64,000 nt of DNA. Origin: Acidobacteriota bacterium (GTDB lineage: Bacteria; Acidobacteriota; Thermoanaerobaculia; Multivoradales; J023). Position 1 is the stretch's first letter. Every line of letters starts with the position of its first letter. Below are positions 40,502 through 48,167 of this stretch, piece after piece. The position numbers and the translations under genes are program-made. The notes under the pieces are model-generated. The model saw only the letters and a list, made by a program, of their open reading frames with translations, was not told where the DNA came from and ran no database searches. The stretch spans positions 186,001 to 250,000 of the forward strand of contig JAJCXR010000054.1 of assembly GCA_029263315.1 (NCBI GenBank). The letters are read 5' to 3'.

Positions 40502-43470
40502 CGTCCGTGGCCCTCGATGCTGTGATCCTCGATGCTGTAGTCCGCCTGCGGAAAATCCACCTGAATCACCATCTCGGTGACATAGCGGTCTTCACCGTGC
40601 TGCGCCAAATGCCGACGATCTGGCAAGCGCTCATAGAGATAAGCCTGGAAAGATTCCACGTTCTCCGTCGCCCGGCCGAAGAGGTCCACCAATAGGGGAT
40701 TGCGAAAGTCGACATACTGGGGTTTGTGCAACCGATCCCGCTGCTCTTTGTGGGCTTTGGGTAGGGGCGTAGCCTCGGCATCGATGTCGCCCTCGCTGCC
40801 GTCCTTCCCGGCGTCCTCACTGCCGCCCTTTTTGGTGGGTTTCGCCACCGGTGACGGCACCGGCACGGCGCGTATGCTGAGGAAGACCTCCTCCGGCAAG
40901 CCGTGTTGCCGACGCCAACGGTTGGCCCGCTCGAAGAACTCGAGCTCCGACTCCTTGGCTTGCCGCCGGGGCAGGACATCGGCCCGCACTGTCCAGCGAC
41001 GCCGCGACATCACCAGACAACCGTCGTAGACGATGCGGGGCCGGTAGGCGATGGCCGGCATCGGCGCGTCGGCGTTCTCCGCCGCCATCTCGTCCCAGCT
41101 GTGGAGCACATCGGGCACTTGCAGGAAGAAGTTGCAGGCCGGGGCGAAGCTGGTCAGCAATTGGTAGAGGGGCGGCCGCATGCGCGGATTCTGAAATCCC
41201 AAATCCAAGGGAATCACTTGCTGACCACTGGGCCCGTGCCGCAGTGACAGGGCATGGGCGTCCCCCGCCGTGGGTTCCACGTAGAGATCCGAGGTGGCCA
41301 ACAAATCTTCAGCGCTGCCGCTCTCCGCCGTCGGATAGCTCACCGCGTGGTCGACCAGCGGAGGGTGCAGATTGGCGTTGAAATTGCCGTCGCCGCAAAT
41401 CTCCGCCAAGTAAGCGCCCGACAGCTGCCGGTTGTTGTCCACCACCGCCGCTTGCAGATGACCGGGCAGGACATCGAGAAAGCGAGAGAAATACTTGCCG
41501 AAGCCCTTGAGGTAGTTGCTGGTCAACAGGGCGGGGCCACCGTCCGTCGCCATGCCGGGCAACAGCTGCGCGAAGATCGAAATCGACAGGCAGGGATTCT
41601 GCGGCTGCGGCAGGCCTTGTACCGCCGCCGCCAGATCCCGACGCCCGAGGATGATCTGCTGCGCCTCAGGGGTTTCGCGCCAGCGTCGACGCAACAGCTG
41701 GGTCAGGGCATCGTTGGCCGATTTGATGTCGTCCACCACCCCAAGATCGAAGGGATTGAGCTCGTCGAAAGCGCCTTCCTCCCCCGTCCCGTCAGCGGCG
41801 GCTTCGTCGCCCTCCGCCTCCTCCACCGGTAGCCCCCGAACCATGCGTTCCTGCTTGGCCAAGTGCTCCTTGAGGTGCTCGCGGTAGTAGTCTTCGTAGA
41901 ATTGCAAGAGCGGCACGGGCCCACCGTCGGCGTAGTAGGTGTCGAAGAAATGGCGCATCGAGGCATGGTCATGACGCGGCCAGGCGAGCCGTGAGGTGAG
42001 ACGGATGTACTCCACCAGGGCCGCCTCGAGACCTTCCCGGGCCGCCGCCGAAACCCGTAGGCGGGCAGCGGCCCCGGCGTCTTCATAGAAGGGCACGTCG
42101 GTGCGCAGCTGCCGCCGCTGGTTGAGCGTGTCGTAGGACTCGGCGATGTGGTCGCGGGCTTGCGACAACAACCGACGACGACCGTCCACACCGGCGGCGG
42201 CGTAGGCGTCGGCCGCACCGCGCAGGGAGACGATCAGGTCGCGGACCGCCGCGGCTTCGGCATCGTCGACCTTGGCCAGCAGCTCACCCAGAGGGCGATC
42301 CCAGTCCACCTCTTGCTCGCCGATACCAAAACGGAAGCGCAGGAAGCCCGTGTCGAGCAAACGCTCCGTGTAGCGAGCGATATCTGCCGCCGGGGCTTCC
42401 ACTTGCTCGCCGACACGGCGGCGCAGAGCTCGCAACGGCAACGCCGTCTCCGCCTCCAGAATCTCCACGAATAGATCGAGCACCGGCGTCACGGGGACCC
42501 GCTGAAAAGTCTCGCGCATGCCCTTGCCGGAGAGGAAATGCCACTGCCCGTCACGGCGCCGCAGGGTTGGGTTGCGCTCCACCGGCAAGACGTCCCGCAC
42601 CGCATCGTTGCTCGACAGCTGCCGTTGCAGAACGCCGTAGATGCTCTTGTTGAGGCGTACCAGACTCTGCTTTTGCCGCGGATCGCCGATCAGCTCGTAG
42701 TTGCCGCCGCGACCGTCACGACCGCGACCGTCACGACCTCGATCGTCTGTGAGCTGGCCTTCGACGATGGCGGTGAAGGTGCCAAAGGGCGAAGTCTTCA
42801 TCACCATGCGCGAGAAGTAGCGCATCAGACCGCGCTCCAGCTGTCGCTCCTTGGCCCCTAGGCGATCGATGGGGCGCTGGCTGTACTTGCGCAGACCGGC
42901 AAACATCTGTTGGCTCGATAACAACAGGCCATGACGGAAATCGTCGTCCTCGACAAAACCCTGGAAGAGGCGTCGACACTCGGTGACCTCCGCCTCGTAG
43001 GTCACCTCGAGCTGTGCCTGCAACTCGCTGTGGTGCCGCCAATGGTCGGCCCAGAGCTGTAGATCCGTCGCCAAGTCCGCCACCAAGACCGACTCCAGCG
43101 CCGAAACCTGGGACTGACGCAGGGGACGCAGGTTGTGGACGTCTCGCTTGAGGCGCAACAGCTTGCCCCGCAGACGGCGGTCGGCGGTGTCCCCCACGAC
43201 GGCGTGCAGACGCTCCACCAAGCCATCCCGTCGCAGCTCCATGTGCTCCTCCAGGCGAAGCAGCTCTTCGAGCAATTCGACGCTGCCGTCGGACCGCAGG
43301 GCCTCCATGTAGCGCACCGGCAAGCCGGCCACGCGAGCGACAAAGTAGGGAAACAGCTTGCCCGTGTCCTGCCCGCTGGCTGCTCGACAGTCGCCTTCGG
43401 GGCCGTCGCCTTCCGGCAGCGGGTTAGGGGACGATGGGCTAGGGGTATCGACCAAGAGCTGTGAAACCAC
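40498..43470 (-). CDS. LanB glutamylation-domain dehydratase
   Basis: This encodes 990 residues from GTG 43470, about 11 bases after GGGAG. It is the N-terminal lantibiotic dehydratase domain that uses glutamyl-tRNA to glutamylate Ser and Thr of the precursor. Visible hallmarks are KERQLERGLMRYFSRMVMKT followed by SPFGTF (near 227-232), the family's signature block, and the GxxVIPLDLGFQNPRMRPPLYQLL-type core (QQVIPLDLGFQNPRMRP). Two low-complexity stretches come from 15-bp duplications (GRDGR near 245-255 and SIEDHSIEGH at the C-terminus). It is the first gene of the RiPP operon and overlaps the elimination-domain gene. A palindrome lies 76 bases upstream of the start. Confidence 0.93.
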   Translation of the reverse strand: MVSQLLVDTPSPSSPNPLPEGDGPEGDCRAASGQDTGKLFPYFVARVAGLPVRYMEALRSDGSVELLEELLRLEEHMELRRDGLVERLHAVVGDTADRRLRGKLLRLKRDVHNLRPLRQSQVSALESVLVADLATDLQLWADHWRHHSELQAQLEVTYEAEVTECRRLFQGFVEDDDFRHGLLLSSQQMFAGLRKYSQRPIDRLGAKERQLERGLMRYFSRMVMKTSPFGTFTAIVEGQLTDDRGRDGRGRDGRGGNYELIGDPRQKQSLVRLNKSIYGVLQRQLSSNDAVRDVLPVERNPTLRRRDGQWHFLSGKGMRETFQRVPVTPVLDLFVEILEAETALPLRALRRRVGEQVEAPAADIARYTERLLDTGFLRFRFGIGEQEVDWDRPLGELLAKVDDAEAAAVRDLIVSLRGAADAYAAAGVDGRRRLLSQARDHIAESYDTLNQRRQLRTDVPFYEDAGAAARLRVSAAAREGLEAALVEYIRLTSRLAWPRHDHASMRHFFDTYYADGGPVPLLQFYEDYYREHLKEHLAKQERMVRGLPVEEAEGDEAAADGTGEEGAFDELNPFDLGVVDDIKSANDALTQLLRRRWRETPEAQQIILGRRDLAAAVQGLPQPQNPCLSISIFAQLLPGMATDGGPALLTSNYLKGFGKYFSRFLDVLPGHLQAAVVDNNRQLSGAYLAEICGDGNFNANLHPPLVDHAVSYPTAESGSAEDLLATSDLYVEPTAGDAHALSLRHGPSGQQVIPLDLGFQNPRMRPPLYQLLTSFAPACNFFLQVPDVLHSWDEMAAENADAPMPAIAYRPRIVYDGCLVMSRRRWTVRADVLPRRQAKESELEFFERANRWRRQHGLPEEVFLSIRAVPVPSPVAKPTKKGGSEDAGKDGSEGDIDAEATPLPKAHKEQRDRLHKPQYVDFRNPLLVDLFGRATENVESFQAYLYERLPDRRHLAQHGEDRYVTEMVIQVDFPQADYSIEDHSIEGHGR
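40513..40542 (-). repeat. 15-bp tandem repeat at the LanB C-terminus
   Basis: CTCGATGCTGTGATC is followed by CTCGATGCTGTAGTC. It encodes the repeated DxSIE residues at the end of the protein. Confidence 0.8.
42710..42739 (-). repeat. 15-bp tandem repeat inside the LanB gene
   Basis: CGACCGTCACGACCG is followed by CGACCGTCACGACCT. It encodes GRDGR repeats in a probable surface loop. Confidence 0.85.
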
Positions 43471-43545
43471 GCGCTTCTTCTCCCAGGGTTACCACTCCAC
43501 CGGGACCCATACGTCCGAGGTGGGGCTTCCAATGTCAAGCTCGGG

Positions 43546-43565
43546 GACGTCCCGGCCAGGACGTC
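43546..43565. promoter_or_regulatory. Operator-like palindrome upstream of LanB
   Basis: GACGTCC and GGACGTC are exact inverted 7-bp arms around CGGCCA, 76 bases upstream of the LanB start. On the minus strand one arm overlaps TTGACG, a possible -35 box. Confidence 0.4.
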
Positions 43566-43763
43566 AATTCAGCGGAAGGCGCGATCGAGATCTGCGGTCG
43601 TTTCGAGCCCTGGAATCATCTGAGCCAGACGGCCAGGGTCTCGATCACGTCTTCTTGACCTGCAACGCGGAGGGAAGTGGGAGAGAGTGCCAAAGATCTG
43701 GCAGAAATTTTTCGTGGGTGCATGGGATCGGTCTTGGGGCTGCTCAGAAGCTTCAAAGGGGGT

Positions 43764-43769
43764 TATACT
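43764..43769 (+). promoter_or_regulatory. Candidate -10 box of mazEF
   Basis: TATACT ends six bases before the antitoxin ATG at 43776. If used, the transcript would start at or next to the ATG and be leaderless; no Shine-Dalgarno is present. The -35 region is poor. Confidence 0.4.
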
Positions 43770-43775
43770 AGAAGT

Positions 43776-44012
43776 ATGAAAACTGCCATCTCAATCCCAG
43801 ACTCAGTCTTCGAATCAGCGGAACGTTTGGCGGACCGGATGCAGAAATCCCGCAGTCAGCTCTACAGCGATGCTGTCATCGAGTATTTGGCCAGGCACAA
43901 TCACGACACGGTGACGGAGCGCATTGATGCCGTCTGTGGCGAGGTCGATACTCGACCCGATGACTTCCTCAAGGAAGCTGCTCGCCGAGGTTTGACGACG
44001 ACCGAATGGTAA
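43776..44012 (+). CDS. MazE-type antitoxin (ribbon-helix-helix)
   Basis: This encodes 78 residues. The N-terminus KTAISIPDSVFESAERLADRMQKSRSQLYSDA-type pattern (here given as KTAISIPDSVFESAERLA and KSRSQLYSDAVIEYL) is a ribbon-helix-helix DNA-binding fold, and the C-terminal third is a flexible toxin-binding tail. It overlaps mazF by seven bases (ATG at 44006, TAA at 44010-44012), the usual coupling of these modules. It would neutralise MazF and repress the operon. GC content is lower than in the flanking genes, which suggests acquisition by transfer. The longer frame from 43677 is ignored because the RHH fold starts at Met 43776. Confidence 0.85.
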   Translation: MKTAISIPDSVFESAERLADRMQKSRSQLYSDAVIEYLARHNHDTVTERIDAVCGEVDTRPDDFLKEAARRGLTTTEW

Positions 44013-44350
44013 TCGGCCAAGGCGATATCTGGTGGGCTGACCTACCTGAGCCCGTCGGCTCGGGGCCAGGCCTTAGGCGTCCGGTTGTCATCGTCCAAGG
44101 CAATAGCTTCAATCGAAGCCGTCTTAGAACCACTGTGGTCGTGCCCTTGACAAGCAACCTTCGGTTGGCAGAGATGCCCGGAAACGTTGGCTTATCTCGT
44201 CGCCACACAAGCTTGCCACAGGACTCGGTCGCCAATGTAACGCAACTCATGGCCATCGATCGGGATCTTCTCACCGAGCGCATTGGTCGACTATCCGGAC
44301 CCCAATTTGAGCTGATTCTCCAAGGAATCGAATTGGTCCTCGGGCGTTAG
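44006..44350 (+). CDS. mazF: MazF-family mRNA interferase toxin
   Basis: This encodes 114 residues of the MazF/PemK fold: GDIWWADLPEPVGSGPGLRRP at the N-terminus with the RRPVVIVQ strand, then TTVVVPLTSNL, and NVTQLMAIDR toward the C-terminus. These proteins cut mRNA at short sequences. It is coupled to the upstream antitoxin gene. It lies directly upstream of the lanthipeptide operon promoter in divergent orientation and next to a second toxin-antitoxin-like pair. Confidence 0.9.
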   Translation: MVIGQGDIWWADLPEPVGSGPGLRRPVVIVQGNSFNRSRLRTTVVVPLTSNLRLAEMPGNVGLSRRHTSLPQDSVANVTQLMAIDRDLLTERIGRLSGPQFELILQGIELVLGR

Positions 44351-44360
44351 CCTCTTCTTC

Positions 44361-44387
44361 GCTTTCAGAATCAATAACGCTGAAAGC
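44361..44387 (+). terminator. Possible terminator after mazF
   Basis: GCTTTCAG pairs exactly with CTGAAAGC around an 11-nt loop, 10 bases after the mazF stop. There is no T-run, so this is weak. Confidence 0.3.
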
Positions 44388-44420
44388 TTCGAGGTCATAC
44401 CCTGAAGACTGCCTTGATAG

Positions 44421-44444
44421 TCACGGCGTGCTCGCCGACCACGA
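44421..44444 (+). repeat. 24-bp direct repeat, left copy
   Basis: The 24 bases beginning TCACGGCGTGCTCGCCGACC are identical to 45064-45087, which is the 3' end and stop codon of the heme-protein gene on the minus strand. Read on the minus strand this copy still ends in codons for WSASTP and a stop. Confidence 0.9.
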
Positions 44445-44476
44445 TGGTCTCCGATGTCGAGTAAGATCTCCCAGAG

Positions 44477-44800
44477 ATGAGCCAAGTACTTCAGGCTGTC
44501 ATTGCACTTGCTGCCCGACGGGATGTGAAGATTTCCGACCACGGCTACGACGAGCTAGCGCAAGATGGTATTCTTGCGCGTGAGGCCGTAGCAGGAGTGC
44601 CTGAAGCCGTACTCTTGGAAGACTATCCCGAATTCCCAAAAGGTCCTTGCGTTCTCGTACTTCAGAGGGATCAGCAGGGAGAGCCAATTCATGTGGTGTG
44701 GGGTATTTCGAAGGGACATACGTCTCCAGCGGTGATGATTACGGCCTATCGGCCCGACCCCAAGCGATGGAACAAGGATTTTACGACCAGGAGAGAATGA
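44477..44800 (+). CDS. DUF4258-family protein (putative toxin)
   Basis: This encodes 107 residues. VKISDHGYDELAQDGILARE, then VLVLQRDQQGEPIHVVWGIS and VMITAYRPDPKRWNKDF, follow the DUF4258 pattern, a RelE-like or BrnT-like fold often paired with a small antitoxin. It overlaps the next gene by ATGA. It has lower GC than the neighbours and is enclosed by 24-bp direct repeats, both signs of recent acquisition. Toxicity is inferred from the family's context. Confidence 0.7.
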   Translation: MSQVLQAVIALAARRDVKISDHGYDELAQDGILAREAVAGVPEAVLLEDYPEFPKGPCVLVLQRDQQGEPIHVVWGISKGHTSPAVMITAYRPDPKRWNKDFTTRRE

Positions 44801-45012
44801 TGGGACGGCTTTACCGGAAGCTTCTCCATGAGGGCGACTACGCGGCTGAAGTCGATGTCGAATTGATCGACTCTGAAGACGGCTGGGCACCGTATCTCTC
44901 TCTTGCGGATGCTGAGAAGCTCGATGACGTTCGCGTCTCACTTCGACGAGGCGACATCAAAAGCGCCTCCAGGCTTGGCCGCGTATATCGTTTGATGCCC
45001 GTATCGGCTTGA
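44797..45012 (+). CDS. Putative antitoxin partner of the DUF4258 protein
   Basis: This encodes 71 residues (70 from the second ATG at 44800, which suits the GGAG at 44789 better). It reads LYRKLLHEGDYAAEVDVELI, DGWAPYLSLADAEKLDDVR and ALRRGD-like RRGDIKSASRLGRVY. Proteins of this kind (HEGxYxAEVxV, W-x-PYLS) are frequently encoded after DUF4258 genes and are taken as antitoxins; the pairing is conserved, the mechanism is not known to me. The start overlaps the upstream stop as ATGA, and the gene ends 51 bases before the right 24-bp repeat. Confidence 0.65.
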   Translation: MMGRLYRKLLHEGDYAAEVDVELIDSEDGWAPYLSLADAEKLDDVRVSLRRGDIKSASRLGRVYRLMPVSA

Positions 45013-45063
45013 AGGTCCCGCGCCGAACACGAAGACGACACGGAAGCCTACTGCAAGGGCCGA

Positions 45064-45087
45064 TCACGGCGTGCTCGCCGACCACGA
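45064..45087 (+). repeat. 24-bp direct repeat, right copy
   Basis: Identical to 44421-44444. Includes the TGA stop and last codons of the heme-protein gene. The pair encloses the DUF4258 module. Confidence 0.9.
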
Positions 45088-47328
45088 CGCCGTCGTGCCC
45101 GCTTCGAATCCATCGCTGAACACAACACTTAGCTCGTTCTTCCAGAACTGCAACAGGTTGCGCAGAGCCTCCGGCGGCTGCGTCGGCACCCCGCTGCCCA
45201 CCTGGTCGACGGAATTGAGGCCGTGGCAGGAGGCGCAGACCCGCACCTCTCCTGGCTGGAAGGTGAGCCAGTAGCGCTCGCGGACCACCGGCTCGCCTTG
45301 CGGATCGGTGAGCTGCCAAGTCATGGCCCGCTCGGCGGGCACCAGGGCGGCCATGGAACCATCGAGCCCCAGTTGGACGCTGCCGTCGGGGCCGTCATTG
45401 GGTGGATTGACGACGGCGGGATCGTGCATCACTTTGGCCAGGACACGGCGACCTGGGTCGGGATCGCCGACCCCTCCGATGCCCCGAACTTGGTCCCCCT
45501 GCAAAAACTGCAAGTACTGCACGTCGTACACCAGGCCACCGGTGGCCACCGTCTGGGTGCCGCCGGGCACCCGCAGGTTGTAGGGCTGCTGCTGGTCGAG
45601 AACCTCACGGGTGGTGACATCACGGCTCACCACCAAGGCCAGCTGACGCTGCGCCAGATCGTTGCGGAAAGACTGGGGATCGACACCTTCCTCAGCGAAG
45701 ATCTGCGCCTCCGGCCCGGGCAACGGCACCTCGAGCAAAGGCGGCACCGGGCGTGATCGCACCTCCACCGGTTGCAGCTCCCACAGGGGCCCGTCGTAGG
45801 ACACCAATACGTCCGGATCGAAGTACTGCAGCGGACGGCTGATGCCGGGGGTCAGGGGCGCCCCGGCGGCCAGAAAACCGTTCTCGGCCACCAATACCTT
45901 GAGACGAAAGTCGTAGCGCGGGTCCGGGTTGGCCCGTGTCCCCTCGTTGTTGGCACCGCGGGTCTCGGCGGTGTGGGCCGCCAGCAGGGTACCGTCGGTG
46001 AGCTTGGCGGGATCTCGATAGTGGCCGGTGTGGGTGGAGGGTGGTGTATCGCCATCGGCGACCACTTGATCGGTGTCGGGGTGGGTGATGTAGGACACCA
46101 CGATGGTCTCCGCCGAGGTCCTGGGGGTGGCGGTCAAGCGGACGATACGGCCCGAGGCATGGGTCTCGAACTCGGGCGCGTCGACGCCATAATAGGTGCC
46201 ACCGCTCTGCGGATCCTCAGCCATCTGGAAGAAATTCAGGATGGAGTTGGGGTTGGCACGCCCGGAGACGGCATCGATGAACTCGACCAAGTTGGGGTCG
46301 TTGTTGAAGGCACGGTTGAAATAGTCGTGCAATTCATGCCGACCGATGTGGTTCAGGGTCTCCTCCTCTCGACCGTCGGGATGCATCATCCAAGGGAAAA
46401 AGTGGTTGATGCGGTGACCGTTGACCGTCGACCCCGGCTCGTCGAGCCGCGGCTCGGGAAAGACATCCACCGGCCCGGACGTGGCGGCCCCGGGCTCTTC
46501 ACTGGCCCAATCGAAATTGCCGAAGGGATTGCCGTCCACCTCCGCCTGCTGATCCCGCTGCAAGTGATCCCAACGGGTGAAGACGACGCGACCGAAGCTA
46601 TCGACAATGGGCGTGAAGACGCCGGACGGGGAGTGGTTGAGCAAGTCGAGCTCACCCGTCTGGGGATCGAGGCTCCACAAGCCGGTATTGGTGGCCGTCG
46701 ACTCGTATTCGTCGTGCTGCGGATAGAGATGTCGACGTCCATCCCGGGGCCGGTCGGAGCTGAAGAGGATGCGGCCGTCGGGACTGTAGATGGGGGTCAC
46801 GTTGTTGTAGTCCGGCGGTTGATCAGCCAACTTGGTGATCGACAGCGGCGAGCCTTGGGCCAAGCCGACCACCTCGTAGATCTGCCAATACTCCTGGGTG
46901 ACCTCGAATATCTCCTCGGCATTGCCGATGACCATGCTGAACAAGGCGCGGTCGCCCCCCCAATGCACCTGCGGATCGCGCACGGCGATGGAATCTTCCC
47001 CCTGGAAGGTTTGCCCTTCACCGAAGCCGCCCTCGCGGGTCAGATTGCACAGGCTACCGTCGGGATAGAGGATGTAGAGATCTCCCCCGCGGCCGGTGGT
47101 GATGGCCCGGGACAGATGATTGCCGAAGGTCGAGCCGATGGTGGCGAAGTCGGCGGCGATGGGAAACTGGCCGACAAAGAGAATGGGATTGGGCAGCCCC
47201 GCCAAGCCGGTGCCGGCGGGCGCCGAGCACTGGGCAGCTCCAACCAACGTAGCCCAGAAGAAACCGACACAGAGCGCGATGGCTTGGGCGACGGGACGAA
47301 CGGAATCCTGCGACGACATCGGGCGCAT
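45064..47328 (-). CDS. Secreted heme-binding protein, HzsA-like
   Basis: This encodes 754 residues; AGGAG lies six bases before ATG 47328. A signal peptide (about 1-32, ending VGAAQ) is followed by beta-propeller-like TolB repeats (NVTPIYSPDGRILFSSDRP, TPIVDSFGRVVFTRWDH). A c-type heme motif CASCH sits at 698-702, near the C-terminus. This layout resembles proteins related to the alpha subunit of hydrazine synthase, which are widespread outside anammox bacteria with unknown function. The last 16 residues (DGFEAGTTASWSASTP) match the DGFESG-x-SxW tail seen at the end of many secreted proteins in Acidobacteriota and some Proteobacteria. It is divergent from the ECF sigma gene. The substrate is unknown. 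Confidence 0.75.
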   Translation of the reverse strand: MRPMSSQDSVRPVAQAIALCVGFFWATLVGAAQCSAPAGTGLAGLPNPILFVGQFPIAADFATIGSTFGNHLSRAITTGRGGDLYILYPDGSLCNLTREGGFGEGQTFQGEDSIAVRDPQVHWGGDRALFSMVIGNAEEIFEVTQEYWQIYEVVGLAQGSPLSITKLADQPPDYNNVTPIYSPDGRILFSSDRPRDGRRHLYPQHDEYESTATNTGLWSLDPQTGELDLLNHSPSGVFTPIVDSFGRVVFTRWDHLQRDQQAEVDGNPFGNFDWASEEPGAATSGPVDVFPEPRLDEPGSTVNGHRINHFFPWMMHPDGREEETLNHIGRHELHDYFNRAFNNDPNLVEFIDAVSGRANPNSILNFFQMAEDPQSGGTYYGVDAPEFETHASGRIVRLTATPRTSAETIVVSYITHPDTDQVVADGDTPPSTHTGHYRDPAKLTDGTLLAAHTAETRGANNEGTRANPDPRYDFRLKVLVAENGFLAAGAPLTPGISRPLQYFDPDVLVSYDGPLWELQPVEVRSRPVPPLLEVPLPGPEAQIFAEEGVDPQSFRNDLAQRQLALVVSRDVTTREVLDQQQPYNLRVPGGTQTVATGGLVYDVQYLQFLQGDQVRGIGGVGDPDPGRRVLAKVMHDPAVVNPPNDGPDGSVQLGLDGSMAALVPAERAMTWQLTDPQGEPVVRERYWLTFQPGEVRVCASCHGLNSVDQVGSGVPTQPPEALRNLLQFWKNELSVVFSDGFEAGTTASWSASTP

Positions 47329-47403
47329 GCGGTTCTCCTGGTACGACGGATCCTGGGGATTTGCCGACGCGTGCTGCGGACGTATTGAACGGACGGGCTT
47401 ACT

Positions 47404-47419
47404 ATAGCAAAATTGCTAT
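47404..47419. promoter_or_regulatory. Palindrome upstream of the heme-protein gene
   Basis: ATAGCAA and TTGCTAT are exact 7-bp arms around AA, in an AT-rich patch 75 bases upstream of the minus-strand start. On that strand TATAGT overlaps the edge and could be a -10 box. Confidence 0.45.
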
Positions 47420-47585
47420 TTCGCGATACCAGGGTAGCGTCAGTTATCTCATTTTGACTTCCGATGGCACTTCCTAGTCACCCCCGCGACATCACAGCCC
47501 CAAACCCTTCAAACGTCTCACCGACCGTTTGGACTGCTACAATCTGACTTCGGTCCAACAAGATGATGAGAACCTGGGAGGAGAC

Positions 47586-48167
47586 GTGGCTGAGCCTTCG
47601 CCAACCGACGTGACGATGCTTCTGGTGCGCTGGAAGGATGGCGAGGACGGCGCCATGGACGCACTGCTGCCGCTGGTCTACGACGAGCTCCGGCGCCTGG
47701 CCCGCAGCTATCTGCGCAAGGAACGGGTCGACCACACGCTGCAACCCACCGCCCTGGTGCACGAGGCCTACGTGCGCTTGGCCGACCGCCAACAGCCCGT
47801 CTGGCGGGATCGGGTGCACTTCTTTTCCATCGCCGCCCGCGTCATGCGCCAGGTCTTGGTCGACCACGCCCGCAGCTATACGGCCAACAAACGGGGCGGC
47901 GACGTGATCAAGGTTCCCATCGAAGAGGGCGAGCAAGTGGCCGACCAACGGGCCTCCAATCTGCTGCAGCTCGACGACGCCTTGCAGCGGCTGGCCGGCT
48001 TCGATGAGCGCAAAGCCCGCATCATCGAGCTGCGCTTCTTCGGCGGTTTGACCATCGACGAATGTGCCCGAGTCCTCGAGGTTTCGACGCCGACGATCAT
48101 CAACGAGACCCGAAAGGCGCGGGCTTGGCTGTACAAGGAAATCGCCGGGGGGCAGGGTGCAGGCTGA
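47586..48167 (+). CDS. ECF-family sigma factor (Acidobacteria/Planctomycetes type)
   Basis: The frame opens at 47529, but GTG 47586 follows GGGAGGAG at 4-6 bases; 193 residues. Sigma region 2 (LLPLVYDELRRLARSYLRKE, LVHEAYVRLADR, RDRVHFFSIAARVMRQVLVDHAR) and region 4 (IIELRFFGGLTIDECARVLE, STPTIINETRKARAWLYKEI) fit the ECF subfamily that is encoded together with Ser/Thr kinases in Acidobacteriota and Planctomycetes. No anti-sigma gene is present. The kinase gene starts inside the sigma gene (11-base overlap), which suggests regulation by phosphorylation. TACAAT at 47538 is a possible -10 box. Confidence 0.92.
   Translation: MAEPSPTDVTMLLVRWKDGEDGAMDALLPLVYDELRRLARSYLRKERVDHTLQPTALVHEAYVRLADRQQPVWRDRVHFFSIAARVMRQVLVDHARSYTANKRGGDVIKVPIEEGEQVADQRASNLLQLDDALQRLAGFDERKARIIELRFFGGLTIDECARVLEVSTPTIINETRKARAWLYKEIAGGQGAG

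Larger units (their letters stand above)
43471..43775. other. Divergent region between lan operon and mazEF
   Basis: This 305-base gap holds the promoter of the lanthipeptide operon on the minus strand and of the antitoxin on the plus strand. I see a 7-bp-arm palindrome at 43546-43565 and a TATACT box at 43764-43769. No convincing gene; a 37-codon minus-strand ORF near 43.7 kb has no ribosome-binding site. Confidence 0.5.

Noticed and set aside
43600..43720. 37-codon minus-strand ORF upstream of LanB as a second precursor or immunity peptide
   Set aside because: No ribosome-binding site, no leader-like sequence and no Cys.
44291..44542. 83-codon minus-strand ORF between mazF and the DUF4258 gene
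   Set aside because: It overlaps both genes, crosses the 24-bp repeat and has no family pattern.
45772..47388. 538-codon plus-strand ORF
   Set aside because: It is antisense to the heme-protein gene, is rich in Gly/Val/Arg as expected of a shadow frame, and has no recognisable domain.
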